Below, one piece after another: positions 1-7,542 of a stretch of 64,000 bases of DNA. Below the pieces are notes generated by a model. The model was not told where the DNA came from and did not search any database. It saw only the letters and a program-made list of their open reading frames with translations. Both the position numbers and the translations under genes were made by a program. The first letter of the stretch is position 1; every line of letters begins with the position of its first letter. This DNA is from Bacillota bacterium (GTDB lineage Bacteria; Bacillota; Clostridia; Peptostreptococcales; Anaerovoracaceae): NCBI GenBank assembly GCA_017442785.1, contig JAFRZB010000047.1:1-64000 (forward strand), read 5' to 3'.

Positions 1-77
1 GATGGTTGTGATTACTCAGTTGATCATTCTGCGGTAGTTTTCGTATAATCCGTTTAGCTTTTCTATAGAAACAGCAA

Positions 78-113
78 AGCCGAACGTTGTCAGTGTGATA
101 ACAAAGTTCGGCT
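78..113 (-). terminator. Probable terminator of the tRNA-Ser gene
   Basis: Arms AGCCGAAC (78-85) and GTTCGGCT (106-113) pair perfectly, and an inner stem (GTTGTCA with TGATAAC) extends the hairpin with a small bulge. Read leftward it follows the tRNA by about 10 nt and is followed by TTTGCTGTTTC, a broken T-rich tract. The fit to a rho-independent terminator is fair rather than perfect. Confidence 0.6.
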
Positions 114-123
114 CACTATTTCT

Positions 124-211
124 TGGCGGAGGGCATGGGACTCGAACCCACGAGGCCTTTCAGCCCTACTCGCTTTCCAGGCGAGCTCCTTAGCCACTCG
201 GTCAACCCTCC
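124..211 (-). tRNA. tRNA-Ser (GGA anticodon)
   Basis: On the minus strand the sequence starts GGAGGGTTGACCGAG and ends CCCTCCG followed by an encoded CCA (126-124). The acceptor arms pair over 7 bp with discriminator G. A long variable arm typical of class II tRNAs is present, the T-loop reads GGTTCGAGTCC, and the anticodon loop is CTGGAAA, giving anticodon GGA for UCC/UCU serine codons. The gene stands alone with a hairpin just downstream. Confidence 0.96.
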
Positions 212-391
212 GTGTCCAATTCAGACCTATAGAGTTTACAACAAGCTGTGGATAAAAGCAAGCGGAAAATGGCCCCGCGGAGCATTATTTTTGTATGCGG
301 CACATACTTGTCTGCCGAACACTTGCGCGGGTGTTGCTTTTATAGTAAAATAAACGGATAAAGGATATTGTGTCCGGGAAAGGATGATCAA

Positions 392-1360
392 ATGAGAAAA
401 AGACTTGCGCTGCTTGCCGCCTTGCTGATGGTGCTGAGCGCTCTTCTGAGCGCATGCTCCATGCCGTGGAACCGCAGCAACAACACAAATAACAATACCA
501 ACAACACAGCTGAGGAGCAGGAACCTCAGATAACGTTCAACATAAGCGATTTCAAAAAGCTCGCGGACAAAAGCTCGTCCCTGTGGGAGATGATGTGCTT
601 TGCCTTCCCGGACTGCGCCGTGTATAAGGACGCCGCCGGAAAGTACATCATAGACCCCGCAAAGGAGGGCCTGGAGCGCAACAAGTACGACTGGAGCGAC
701 ATGTCCAAGGCCATAAGAGGCATAGACGTCTCCAAGTACCAGGGTACCATAGACTGGAGAAAGGTGGCGTTCTCGGACGTGCGTTTTGCGTTTATAAGGA
801 TAGGCTACCGCGGCTATGAGACCGGCAAGATGGTTATGGACGAGAACTTCAGGTACAACATAGAGAACGCCCTGGCCAACGGCATACCCGTAGGCGTGTA
901 TTTCGTCACCAAGGCCATAACCGCAGAAGAGGGCAAAGAAGAAGCCCAGTGGATAATAAACAATATCAGGGCATACAACGTCACCTGGCCCGTGGTAATG
1001 GACTTCGAGGGCGCCAAGGACGAGACTGACCGCACCTACGGCATGGACTCCGATACCCGCGACGAGATAATCCTTGCATTCTGCAATACTCTTAAGGATG
1101 CAGGCTATACGCCCATGCTCTACGGCGGTATAGGCACCTACATGACCAAAATGCACATAGATAAGCTCGAAGGCATCAACAAGTGGTTCGCGATGTATTT
1201 CAACGAGCCCCATTTCCCGTACGCCATGCAGATCTGGCAGGCGACTGACAGCGGAAAGGTGGACGGCATCAAGGGCAACGTGGACATAGACTACACCATG
1301 TTCAACTACAGCACCGGCGAGGACACTTACGTCCCGGAGACGGAGACCCCCGCAAAGTAG
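392..1360 (+). CDS. GH25 lysozyme (muramidase) lipoprotein
   Basis: A 322-residue secreted cell-wall hydrolase. Residues 1-22 form a lipoprotein signal with lipobox LSAC (Cys22), followed by an Asn/Thr-rich linker. The glycoside hydrolase family 25 domain runs from about 108 to 310. It has the opening motif GIDVSKYQG (Asp112) and the catalytic DxE pair in VVMDFEG (Asp204, Glu206), with typical later strands such as LYGGIGTY and QIWQ. The enzyme is expected to cleave the MurNAc-GlcNAc bond in peptidoglycan from the outer face of the membrane. ATG 392 is chosen because AAAGGATG precedes it and it begins the signal peptide; a TTG at 368 would add eight residues and spoil the signal. The next gene follows after 10 nt. 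The role in wall remodelling is inferred from the family and from murB nearby. Confidence 0.88.
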   Translation: MRKRLALLAALLMVLSALLSACSMPWNRSNNTNNNTNNTAEEQEPQITFNISDFKKLADKSSSLWEMMCFAFPDCAVYKDAAGKYIIDPAKEGLERNKYDWSDMSKAIRGIDVSKYQGTIDWRKVAFSDVRFAFIRIGYRGYETGKMVMDENFRYNIENALANGIPVGVYFVTKAITAEEGKEEAQWIINNIRAYNVTWPVVMDFEGAKDETDRTYGMDSDTRDEIILAFCNTLKDAGYTPMLYGGIGTYMTKMHIDKLEGINKWFAMYFNEPHFPYAMQIWQATDSGKVDGIKGNVDIDYTMFNYSTGEDTYVPETETPAK

Positions 1361-1370
1361 GGAAGACCGC

Positions 1371-2141
1371 ATGTTAGAGAAGATCGCCGAAAAGGCGGCA
1401 GAACTTAAGAGGATAATGCCCGACGACCCGCAGCTTAAAGACTGGCTCCGGCAGAGCGATCTCTGGTGCTGGCTGTATTCGTATTTCCGCATCAGCGGAC
1501 AGGTTGTCAGCCGGAGCAGCGTGGCATCGATGGTGAGCGGAGAGCTCAAGGAGGACATAGCCCTGAGCCTCTACGCCTTTGCCGGAAGATACCGCGACGT
1601 CTACTACGACATGTCCTCCTGCCTTGCCATGGACGCGGATCTGGACGCAAAAACGCTGTCCAGGTGGGCAGGCATGCTTACGGACCCTCAGGAGCCCCGC
1701 AGGGAAGGCTCCCTCTACAGGCTGAACAGCCCAATAATCTACGAGTGGGAGCATATCCCGCCGCATTTCAAGGATCTTCCCAGGTATACGGAGGAGCTTC
1801 TTAAGAACAGCAGAGAACTGCTGCGCGTAAAGGACCCGATAGAGCTGGCAGCGCGCATGCACATGGAGCTCAACAGGCTCTATCCTTACGGAGAGGATAC
1901 CGTCCTGATGTCCATGACGGCGCTTCTCTACTGCATCCTCAGGCTGGGGCTTCCCGCTCCGGAGCTTTCCATAGGGGACATAGAATACAACAAGATGGCG
2001 GTAAAGTACTTTGAGGACCGCGACATAGAGCCGTTTGCGGACATGCTCAAGCGCAGCATCTTCAACCGGCTGGATCAGGTATTGGGAATAATAAAACAGG
2101 CGGCGGAGAACGCCGTACAGAACGAACAGGAACAGAGATGA
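1371..2141 (+). CDS. Degenerate Fic-fold protein
   Basis: A 256-residue cytoplasmic protein. The C-terminal half follows the Fic domain pattern: a PP-containing strand (EHIPPHFKDLPRYTEELL), then a helix (ELAARMHMELNRL), the position of the HPFxxGNGR active-site loop, a hydrophobic helix (ALLYCILRLGLP) and a final helical region (YFEDRDIEPFADMLK). The active-site loop itself reads YPYGEDTVLMS: the catalytic His is Tyr, and the GNGR phosphate-binding part is missing. If it is a Fic protein it should not AMPylate, and it may act as a binding or regulatory module. It shares ATGA with murB, so the two are translationally coupled. The fold call is from motif order only; the loss of the catalytic residues is seen directly. 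Confidence 0.62.
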   Translation: MLEKIAEKAAELKRIMPDDPQLKDWLRQSDLWCWLYSYFRISGQVVSRSSVASMVSGELKEDIALSLYAFAGRYRDVYYDMSSCLAMDADLDAKTLSRWAGMLTDPQEPRREGSLYRLNSPIIYEWEHIPPHFKDLPRYTEELLKNSRELLRVKDPIELAARMHMELNRLYPYGEDTVLMSMTALLYCILRLGLPAPELSIGDIEYNKMAVKYFEDRDIEPFADMLKRSIFNRLDQVLGIIKQAAENAVQNEQEQR

Positions 2142-2968
2142 AACTGGATATCACAGAGAATTATCCTTTAAGCAGCATCACCACCTTCAGGTGCGGAGGC
2201 CCTGCGGACAGGCTCGTTACCGTGGGCAGCAGGGAAGAGCTGCTGGCTGCGATGGAGCTCCCGAGGCCCATGATACTCGGAAACGGCAGCAACGTGCTGT
2301 TTTCAGACAGGGGTTACAGGGGAACGATAATAAAGTTCGGGCCGGCTCTTTCAAGGATAAGCGTAAGAGGATGCGTACTGAGAGCTGGCGCGGGAGCCAG
2401 CTTTTCCTACGCGGCTAAAAAGGCCTGCGCAAAGGGCCTTTCCGGTATGGAGTTTGCCACGGGCATACCCGGAAGCGTGGGCGGCGCGGTATACATGAAT
2501 GCGGGAGCCTACGACGGAAGCACCGCGGACTGCCTCGCAGAAGTAAAGAGCGTGCCGCAGCTCGAGGAGTTCGGGCTGTCCTACAGGCACAGCGCTTTCA
2601 TGGATAAAGGCGCCGTGATACTGGAGGCGGCCTTCAGACTCAAGAAGGCTCCGCAGGAGGAGATAGACGCAAAGGTGGCGGACCTTACCGCGCGCAGAAA
2701 GGCAAAGCAGCCCCTGCAGTACCCAAGCGCCGGGAGCTTCTTTAAGCGCCCCGAGGGGCACTTTGCCGGAAAGCTCATAGAGGACGCCGGCCTTAAGGGG
2801 GAGTCCGTCGGCGGAGCGCAGGTATCCGAGCTGCACGCGGGCTTTATCATAAACAGGGGCGGAGCCACTTCCTCCGATGTTCTGGGACTTATGAAGCTGG
2901 TGCAGGACACCGTAATGGATAAGTTCGGTGTAAGGCTGGAGCCGGAGGTAAGGATAATTGAAGAGTAG
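2138..2968 (+). CDS. UDP-N-acetylenolpyruvoylglucosamine reductase MurB
   Basis: Catalyses the NADPH-dependent reduction of UDP-GlcNAc-enolpyruvate to UDP-MurNAc, the second committed step of peptidoglycan synthesis, in the cytoplasm with bound FAD. The 276-residue protein has the FAD-binding motifs GNGSNVL and GIPGSVGGAVYMNAGAYD, the short YRHSAF segment, the catalytic-loop PSAGSFFKRP with the conserved Ser, and the C-terminal VSELHAGFIINRGGAT. It belongs to the shorter (type II) MurB group without the extra E. coli loop. The ATG overlaps the previous stop, and the stop overlaps the start of the PHP gene, so these genes form one tight operon. Confidence 0.96.
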   Translation: MKLDITENYPLSSITTFRCGGPADRLVTVGSREELLAAMELPRPMILGNGSNVLFSDRGYRGTIIKFGPALSRISVRGCVLRAGAGASFSYAAKKACAKGLSGMEFATGIPGSVGGAVYMNAGAYDGSTADCLAEVKSVPQLEEFGLSYRHSAFMDKGAVILEAAFRLKKAPQEEIDAKVADLTARRKAKQPLQYPSAGSFFKRPEGHFAGKLIEDAGLKGESVGGAQVSELHAGFIINRGGATSSDVLGLMKLVQDTVMDKFGVRLEPEVRIIEE

Positions 2969-3698
2969 GATATTTTTCGATCTCCACACCCACACCACCT
3001 ACTCCCACGGCAAGGGCAGCATAGCGGACAACGCCGCAAGGGCTGCGGAGCTTGGACTTGAGCGCCTTGGGATATCCGACCACGGCCCCGGAAGCGTAAG
3101 CTACGGGATAGACATGAAGAAGATCCCTCAGATGAGGAAGGACATAGAGGAGGCGGAAAAGCTCTTCCCGCAGCTTAAGATAGAGCTTGGCGTAGAGGCC
3201 AACATAGCGAACTTAAGCGGCAGGCTGGACATAAGCAGGGAGGAGCAGAAGCTCTTCGATTACATCATAGCGGGCTACCATTATTCGTACCTTGGTGAGA
3301 AGCCTTTCACCGGGATAAGCATCTGCGTGGGCGGATGGCTCCACGAAAAGGGCCTTACCACCTCCGCAAGAGCGAGGGTACGCAACACGGACATAGTCGT
3401 AAACAGCCTTCTTGAGAACAAGATAGATATTATATCGCACCCGGGCGACAAGGCGGATTTCGACATAGACGCCATAGCCGCAGCGTGTGAGAAGGCCGGC
3501 ACCGTAATGGAGATCAACCACCGCCACCACTGCCTTACGGTGGAGGGGATAAGGACCGCCGCGAAGTACGATGTCAGGTTCATAATGAGCAGCGACGCCC
3601 ACACCTCGGACGCCGTAGGCTGCGTTGAAAATTCGTGGAAGCGCGTCCTTGAGGCAGGTCTTGAGCCGGGGCGCATCATCAATTTCAGGGAGATATAG
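2958..3698 (+). CDS. PHP-domain phosphoesterase
   Basis: A 246-residue protein of the polymerase-and-histidinol-phosphatase superfamily, resembling YcdX-type hydrolases. The metal ligands are visible: DLHTHTTYSHG (His10, His12, His17), GISDHGPG, GVEANI with the Glu ligand, AGYHYS, ISHPGD, and the closing SSDAHTSD. A trinuclear metal site and phosphoesterase activity are expected from the family; the substrate is unknown. Translation starts at TTG 2958, supported by GGAGGT eight bases upstream and by overlap with the murB stop. No ATG is placed well enough to replace it. The position between murB and rapZ is common in Clostridia. Confidence 0.85.
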   Translation: MKSRIFFDLHTHTTYSHGKGSIADNAARAAELGLERLGISDHGPGSVSYGIDMKKIPQMRKDIEEAEKLFPQLKIELGVEANIANLSGRLDISREEQKLFDYIIAGYHYSYLGEKPFTGISICVGGWLHEKGLTTSARARVRNTDIVVNSLLENKIDIISHPGDKADFDIDAIAAACEKAGTVMEINHRHHCLTVEGIRTAAKYDVRFIMSSDAHTSDAVGCVENSWKRVLEAGLEPGRIINFREI

Positions 3699-3700
3699 GG

Positions 3701-4543
3701 ATGGAGCTTATAATAGTAACAGGGCTTTCGGGAGCGGGCAAGAGCCAGGCGGCAAACTGCCTTGAGGACCTTGGATACTACTGCGTGGACAATATGCCGC
3801 CCAGGCTGATGCCGGACTTTATCAGGCTGGCCAAGGACAAGGGCGAGTTTAAGAAGATAGCCTTCGTCATGGACATACGCGGGGGACAGTTCTTCGACGA
3901 TTTCGACGAGGGCATAGCGGACCTTAAGGACGCCGGAGAGGAGTACAGGATAATGTTCCTGGAGGCCTCCACGCCTGTGATAGTAAGGCGCTACAAGGAG
4001 ACCAGAAGGTCTCATCCCATGGCCCTGGACGGGGACATAGAGGCAGGGATAGAAAAGGAAAGGGAGAGGCTTGCTTCCGTAAAGAGCATGGCCTCCTTCG
4101 TAATAGACACCTCGGATCTTAAGACCGCTCAGCTCAATACCATAATCCAGAGGCTGCTGTTTGCCGAAGAAAAGGACAGCTTTACCATAAGCGTAATGAG
4201 CTTCGGATTTAAGAACGGCATGCCGGACGAGGCGGACTGGGTGCTGGACGTGCGCTTCCTTCCGAACCCGTTCTACGTGGCGAGTCTGAAGGGCCTTACA
4301 GGAAAGAACAAGAAGGTAAAGGAATACGTGCTCGGAAAACCGGAGGCGAAGAAGTTCGCCGGAAGGATAACCGGCCTTATACTGGACCTCATCTCCGGAT
4401 ATGTAAGGGAGGGCAAGTACCACCTTACCGTAGCCATAGGCTGCACGGGCGGGCGCCACAGGAGCGTCGTAATGGCGGAGGAGATAGCCTCCAGGCTCGG
4501 GGAGAACGGCAGGCACGCTACCGTAAAGCACAGGGACGTTTAA
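3701..4543 (+). CDS. RapZ/YvcJ family nucleotide-binding protein
   Basis: A 280-residue P-loop protein. The N-terminal domain has Walker A GLSGAGKS followed by the family signature YYCVDNMPP, and a long C-terminal domain with GCTGGRHRSVV. In E. coli RapZ is an adaptor that brings GlmZ sRNA to RNase E; in Firmicutes YvcJ binds and hydrolyses nucleotides and influences competence. Which role applies here cannot be seen. It lies 2 nt after the PHP gene and 3 nt before whiA. The yvcK gene that often sits between rapZ and whiA is absent. Confidence 0.94.
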   Translation: MELIIVTGLSGAGKSQAANCLEDLGYYCVDNMPPRLMPDFIRLAKDKGEFKKIAFVMDIRGGQFFDDFDEGIADLKDAGEEYRIMFLEASTPVIVRRYKETRRSHPMALDGDIEAGIEKERERLASVKSMASFVIDTSDLKTAQLNTIIQRLLFAEEKDSFTISVMSFGFKNGMPDEADWVLDVRFLPNPFYVASLKGLTGKNKKVKEYVLGKPEAKKFAGRITGLILDLISGYVREGKYHLTVAIGCTGGRHRSVVMAEEIASRLGENGRHATVKHRDV

Positions 4544-4546
4544 GGG

Positions 4547-5506
4547 ATGTCTTACGCTCTGGATGTAAAAAAAGAGCTCACCACGATCTCCGTCACAAAG
4601 AAATGCTGCCAGTTGGCTGAGATAGCCGGTTTTTTGCGCTTCAGCTCGTCCATAGTGCCCTACGGAAACGGCAGGATGGGTATGCGTATAAGCACGGACA
4701 ACCCGGCAGTGGCAAGGCTTGTTATGTCCCTTATAAAGGAATATTTCGGGACCAAGGGGTCTCTTTCCATAGACAACGACACAATGCCCCTGTCCCGGGG
4801 GCGCTCCTACGAGCTGCTCATCCCTCCGGAGATGAACGCCGAGGGGATACTCAGGGAGACAGGGATCGTAGGCATAAAGGAAGGCTATAACTACGTTACC
4901 GACGGAATAAACGCGGATATTATCAGGAAGCGCTGCTGCAAGAAGGCATTTCTTCGGGGAATGTTCCTTGCCTGCGGCACCGTAACGGATCCCACCAAGG
5001 CCTACCATCTGGAGCTCTCCTGCAGCAGTGAATACATGGCGTCGGACATCAGGAAGCTCATAAACAGCTTCGGTCTTAAGGCAAGGACCATAAAGCGCAG
5101 GAACCGATGGGCGGTTTACATCAAGGACAGCGAGCAGATATCGGATCTTCTCAACATCCTCGGAGCCGCAAACCAGCTCTTCCTTTTCGAGAACGTAAGG
5201 ATAACCAAGGAGATGCGCGGCACTGCCAACAGGATAAGCAACTGCGAGAGCGCCAACCTCCAGAAGTCCGTCAATGCCGCCCAGAAGCAGATAGCGGACA
5301 TAAAGCTGATAGAAAAAAACAGGGGCCTGGAGAGCCTCTCACCGAAGCTTAAGCAGGCCGCCGTATTAAGACTGGATAATCCCGAGCTGCCCCTTGCGGA
5401 GCTTGCTCTTCTGTTTGAGCCGCCTCTGGCAAAATCAGGGCTCAACCATAGGTTCGCAAAGCTTGCGGAGATCGCCGACGGTCTCCGCGGTGCTGTGGAC
5501 GCCTGA
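4547..5506 (+). CDS. DNA-binding protein WhiA
   Basis: A 319-residue WhiA, near the family's usual length. Residues 1 to about 210 form the degenerate LAGLIDADG homing-endonuclease-like domain (SYALDVKKEL, then GFLRFSSS and FLRGMFLACGTVTDP). The C-terminal part has the helix-turn-helix (LSPKLKQAAVLRLDNPEL, then LSLA-like and KSGLNHRFAKL). WhiA is a sporulation regulator in actinomycetes and affects division and chromosome segregation in Firmicutes. The 3' end overlaps the convergent downstream gene by 72 nt. Confidence 0.95.
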   Translation: MSYALDVKKELTTISVTKKCCQLAEIAGFLRFSSSIVPYGNGRMGMRISTDNPAVARLVMSLIKEYFGTKGSLSIDNDTMPLSRGRSYELLIPPEMNAEGILRETGIVGIKEGYNYVTDGINADIIRKRCCKKAFLRGMFLACGTVTDPTKAYHLELSCSSEYMASDIRKLINSFGLKARTIKRRNRWAVYIKDSEQISDLLNILGAANQLFLFENVRITKEMRGTANRISNCESANLQKSVNAAQKQIADIKLIEKNRGLESLSPKLKQAAVLRLDNPELPLAELALLFEPPLAKSGLNHRFAKLAEIADGLRGAVDA

Positions 5507-6052
5507 AGCATCTTCGTCCACCTGGCCTGCGGGTATCACCTCAGTAACGCCTTCCGCGTCCTTTATTAGATCATACATAAGTGTACGCACCTCGTAGAAC
5601 CTTTTGGATTCCGCGGGGGTCTTTTTCTGAGTCTCGCTTACTCCGAAGCTGTACCCTTCGGTAAAGTCCGCGTAGAAATGGTCTGTGTCGGCGTCCAGGG
5701 CTATCATTTTGGAGTATCCGCGCCTTGATAGCACGTTAAGCTTGTTCTTTATTATCAGGGCCTTAAGCTGATCCATTACTTCCGCAGGAAGGATGTAGGT
5801 GGTGCGCTCAAGGTCGGAGTTGTGCCATTCCTGCTTTTCCGCCACGGCTACCGCGTGGTCTCCCTCAAGCTTTATCTCCAGAGAGGTGTGGCCTCCGGTC
5901 ATGCCTCCGCCGCAGCTCCAGCGTGCTTTTTTAAGTGTAAGGGCATTCAGCCTGCTCATTAATATCATTTGATAACCTCCGAGGATCGCTGCTGCAAGTA
6001 CGATAATGATCAGAGCCATCGTGATCAGTTTTTTCAGTCTCATTGTTTTCAT
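5435..6052 (-). CDS. Single-pass membrane-anchored hypothetical protein
   Basis: A 205-residue protein I do not recognise. It begins with basic residues and one hydrophobic segment (about residues 9-30, LITMALIIIVLAAAILGGY) without a lipobox or clear cleavage site, so it is probably anchored with its C-terminus outside. The rest is soluble and mixed alpha/beta with a Gly-rich stretch (CGGGMTGG). The last 72 nt overlap the end of whiA on the other strand. No good ribosome site stands before ATG 6052; ATG 6043 is an alternative. The amino acid composition is protein-like and the membrane segment is well formed, but function is unknown. Confidence 0.7.
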   Translation of the reverse strand: MKTMRLKKLITMALIIIVLAAAILGGYQMILMSRLNALTLKKARWSCGGGMTGGHTSLEIKLEGDHAVAVAEKQEWHNSDLERTTYILPAEVMDQLKALIIKNKLNVLSRRGYSKMIALDADTDHFYADFTEGYSFGVSETQKKTPAESKRFYEVRTLMYDLIKDAEGVTEVIPAGQVDEDASGVHSTAETVGDLRKLCEPMVEP

Positions 6053-6091
6053 GCTTATATTCTACATCAGCGGGCAGCGAATTGGAATAGC

Positions 6092-6341
6092 GGTCTGTTG
6101 ACGCTTTTTCGGACAGAGCAGCACTTTTTAGCCTTCCGAGTCCGTAAATCAAATGATTTTTTGAGAAATATGCCTTCTGCAAATGCCTGAAGCCGCTGTT
6201 TTCAGATGTTTTAGGCAACGATCAGGCGCTGAATGCGTAAAACAGACCTCCTTTCGCGCTGATAATTGTACTGTTTCTGTTAATCTTACGGACTGCACTT
6301 AACAAATCCGGGCCTTCTGTCCGAAAATGCATCAACAGACC
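6092..6341. repeat. Pair of 56-nt inverted repeats in the whiA-prfA gap
   Basis: This region (6053-6432) has no gene I can support. Left copy 6092-6147 and right copy 6286-6341 are inverted relative to each other. They match at 23 of 25 positions at one end and 9 of 9 at the other (AGTCCGTAA), separated in both by exactly 22 unmatched bases. Those central 22 bases are bounded by CGGAC and GTCCG, so each copy can also form its own hairpin. The copies enclose about 140 nt. They may be a remnant element or a large cruciform; function unknown. Confidence 0.65.
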
Positions 6342-6381
6342 TTAAATGACGCCACGACAGTTCGGCCGCGCAGCAATCTGA

Positions 6382-6413
6382 CTGTTTAATTTGCGGTGTC
6401 CGCGTGGTATAAT
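6382..6413 (+). promoter_or_regulatory. Extended -10 promoter of prfA
   Basis: TATAAT at 6408-6413 is preceded by TG one base away (TGGTATAAT), an extended -10 for the main sigma factor. The -35 region (TTTAAT near 6385) is poor, as is usual with extended -10 sites. Predicted start lies about 13 nt before the AAGGTGAAGG ribosome site. Confidence 0.7.
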
Positions 6414-6432
6414 TAACGGAAAGGTGAAGGAT

Positions 6433-7506
6433 ATGTTTAAGAAACTCGATTTTATTCTTGAAAAGTACGACGAGCTCAGCGTTACGGTCTCGGATCCAGA
6501 GGTAATAGCGGATCAGGCCCGCTGGCAGAAGCACATCAGAGAGATGGGAGACATGGAGCCCATCGTTTTGAAATACAAGGAGTACAAAAAGGCTCAGGAG
6601 GAGAAGGCATCCACACTTGAGATGCTCTCGGACACGTCCCTGGACGACGAGATGCGCGCCATGGCAAAGGACGAGCTCTCCGAACTGGAGGAAAAGCTTG
6701 AAACGCTTGAGAAAGAGCTTAAGATACTGCTCCTTCCCAAGGATCCCAACGACGAGAAGAACGTATATCTGGAGCTGCGCGCGGGCACAGGCGGAGAGGA
6801 AGCCGCTCTGTTTGCGGGAGACCTCCTGCGCATGTACACGCGATACGCCGAGCGCCACGGCTGGAAGACCGAGCTTACGGACATCAACGATACCGGCATA
6901 GGCGGTGTTAAGGAAGGCGTCGTAAGGATCATAGGAAGAGGCGCCTACTCCAGGCTCAAGTTCGAGTCCGGAGTCCACAGGGTGCAGCGCGTCCCAGAGA
7001 CAGAGAGCTCCGGGCGTATCCACACCTCCGCGGCTACGGTAGCCATAATGCCGGAGGTCGAGGACGTTAACGTGGACCTTAAGTGGGACGACATACGCGT
7101 GGATACCTACCGCGCTTCCGGACACGGCGGACAGTACATAAACATGACGGACTCCGCTGTAAGGCTCACACATCTTCCCACAGGCGTGGTGGTGCAGTGC
7201 CAGGACGAGAAGTCCCAGCTTAAGAACAAGGAAAAGGCCTTCAACGAGCTCAAATCCAGGCTCTATGCCTTCTATCAGCAGCAGCAGCACGACGAGCAGT
7301 CCGAGCTGAGAAAGGGCCAGGTGGGCAGCGGAGACCGCTCAGAGCGCATCAGGACCTACAATTTCCCTCAGGGAAGAGTGACAGACCACAGGATAGGTCT
7401 TACCATATACAAGCTCGACAGCTTTATGGATGGTGACATGGATGAGATCATAGATGCCCTCATCACCAACGAGCAGGCCGAGAAGATGAAGGATTTCGGA
7501 AACTAG
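6433..7506 (+). CDS. Peptide chain release factor 1
   Basis: A 357-residue class I release factor reading UAA/UAG. The stop-codon recognition tripeptide is PET in [13 protein letters not shown], as in many Firmicutes RF1 proteins (PxT), and the catalytic GGQ is in SGHGGQYIN. The downstream [16 protein letters not shown] block is also typical. ATG 6433 follows AAGGTGAAGG. RF1 is normally activated by methylation of the GGQ glutamine by PrmC, whose gene usually follows prfA; here it does not. Confidence 0.97.
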   Translation: MFKKLDFILEKYDELSVTVSDPEVIADQARWQKHIREMGDMEPIVLKYKEYKKAQEEKASTLEMLSDTSLDDEMRAMAKDELSELEEKLETLEKELKILLLPKDPNDEKNVYLELRAGTGGEEAALFAGDLLRMYTRYAERHGWKTELTDINDTGIGGVKEGVVRIIGRGAYSRLKFESGVHRVQRVPETESSGRIHTSAATVAIMPEVEDVNVDLKWDDIRVDTYRASGHGGQYINMTDSAVRLTHLPTGVVVQCQDEKSQLKNKEKAFNELKSRLYAFYQQQQHDEQSELRKGQVGSGDRSERIRTYNFPQGRVTDHRIGLTIYKLDSFMDGDMDEIIDALITNEQAEKMKDFGN

Positions 7507-7507
7507 A

Positions 7508-7534
7508 TGACATAGGGGACGGTTCTCTGTGTCA
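7508..7534. repeat. REP-like palindrome between prfA and the next gene
   Basis: Starting at TGACA (7508) and ending at TGTCA (7534) is an imperfect palindrome with core GGGGACGGTTCTCTGTGTCA. Repeats of this kind (GGGGACGGTTCT...GTGTCA) occur in many bacteria and are linked with REP-associated tyrosine transposases. It lies 1 nt past the prfA stop and 8 nt before the next start codon, where a ribosome site is otherwise missing. Only one copy was noticed in the window. Confidence 0.55.
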
Positions 7535-7542
7535 AAAAACAG

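Noticed and set aside
247..255. Exact DnaA-box word TGTGGATAA, with a near match at 48736
   Set aside because: Single isolated words; no cluster, AT-rich unwinding region or dnaA/dnaN nearby.
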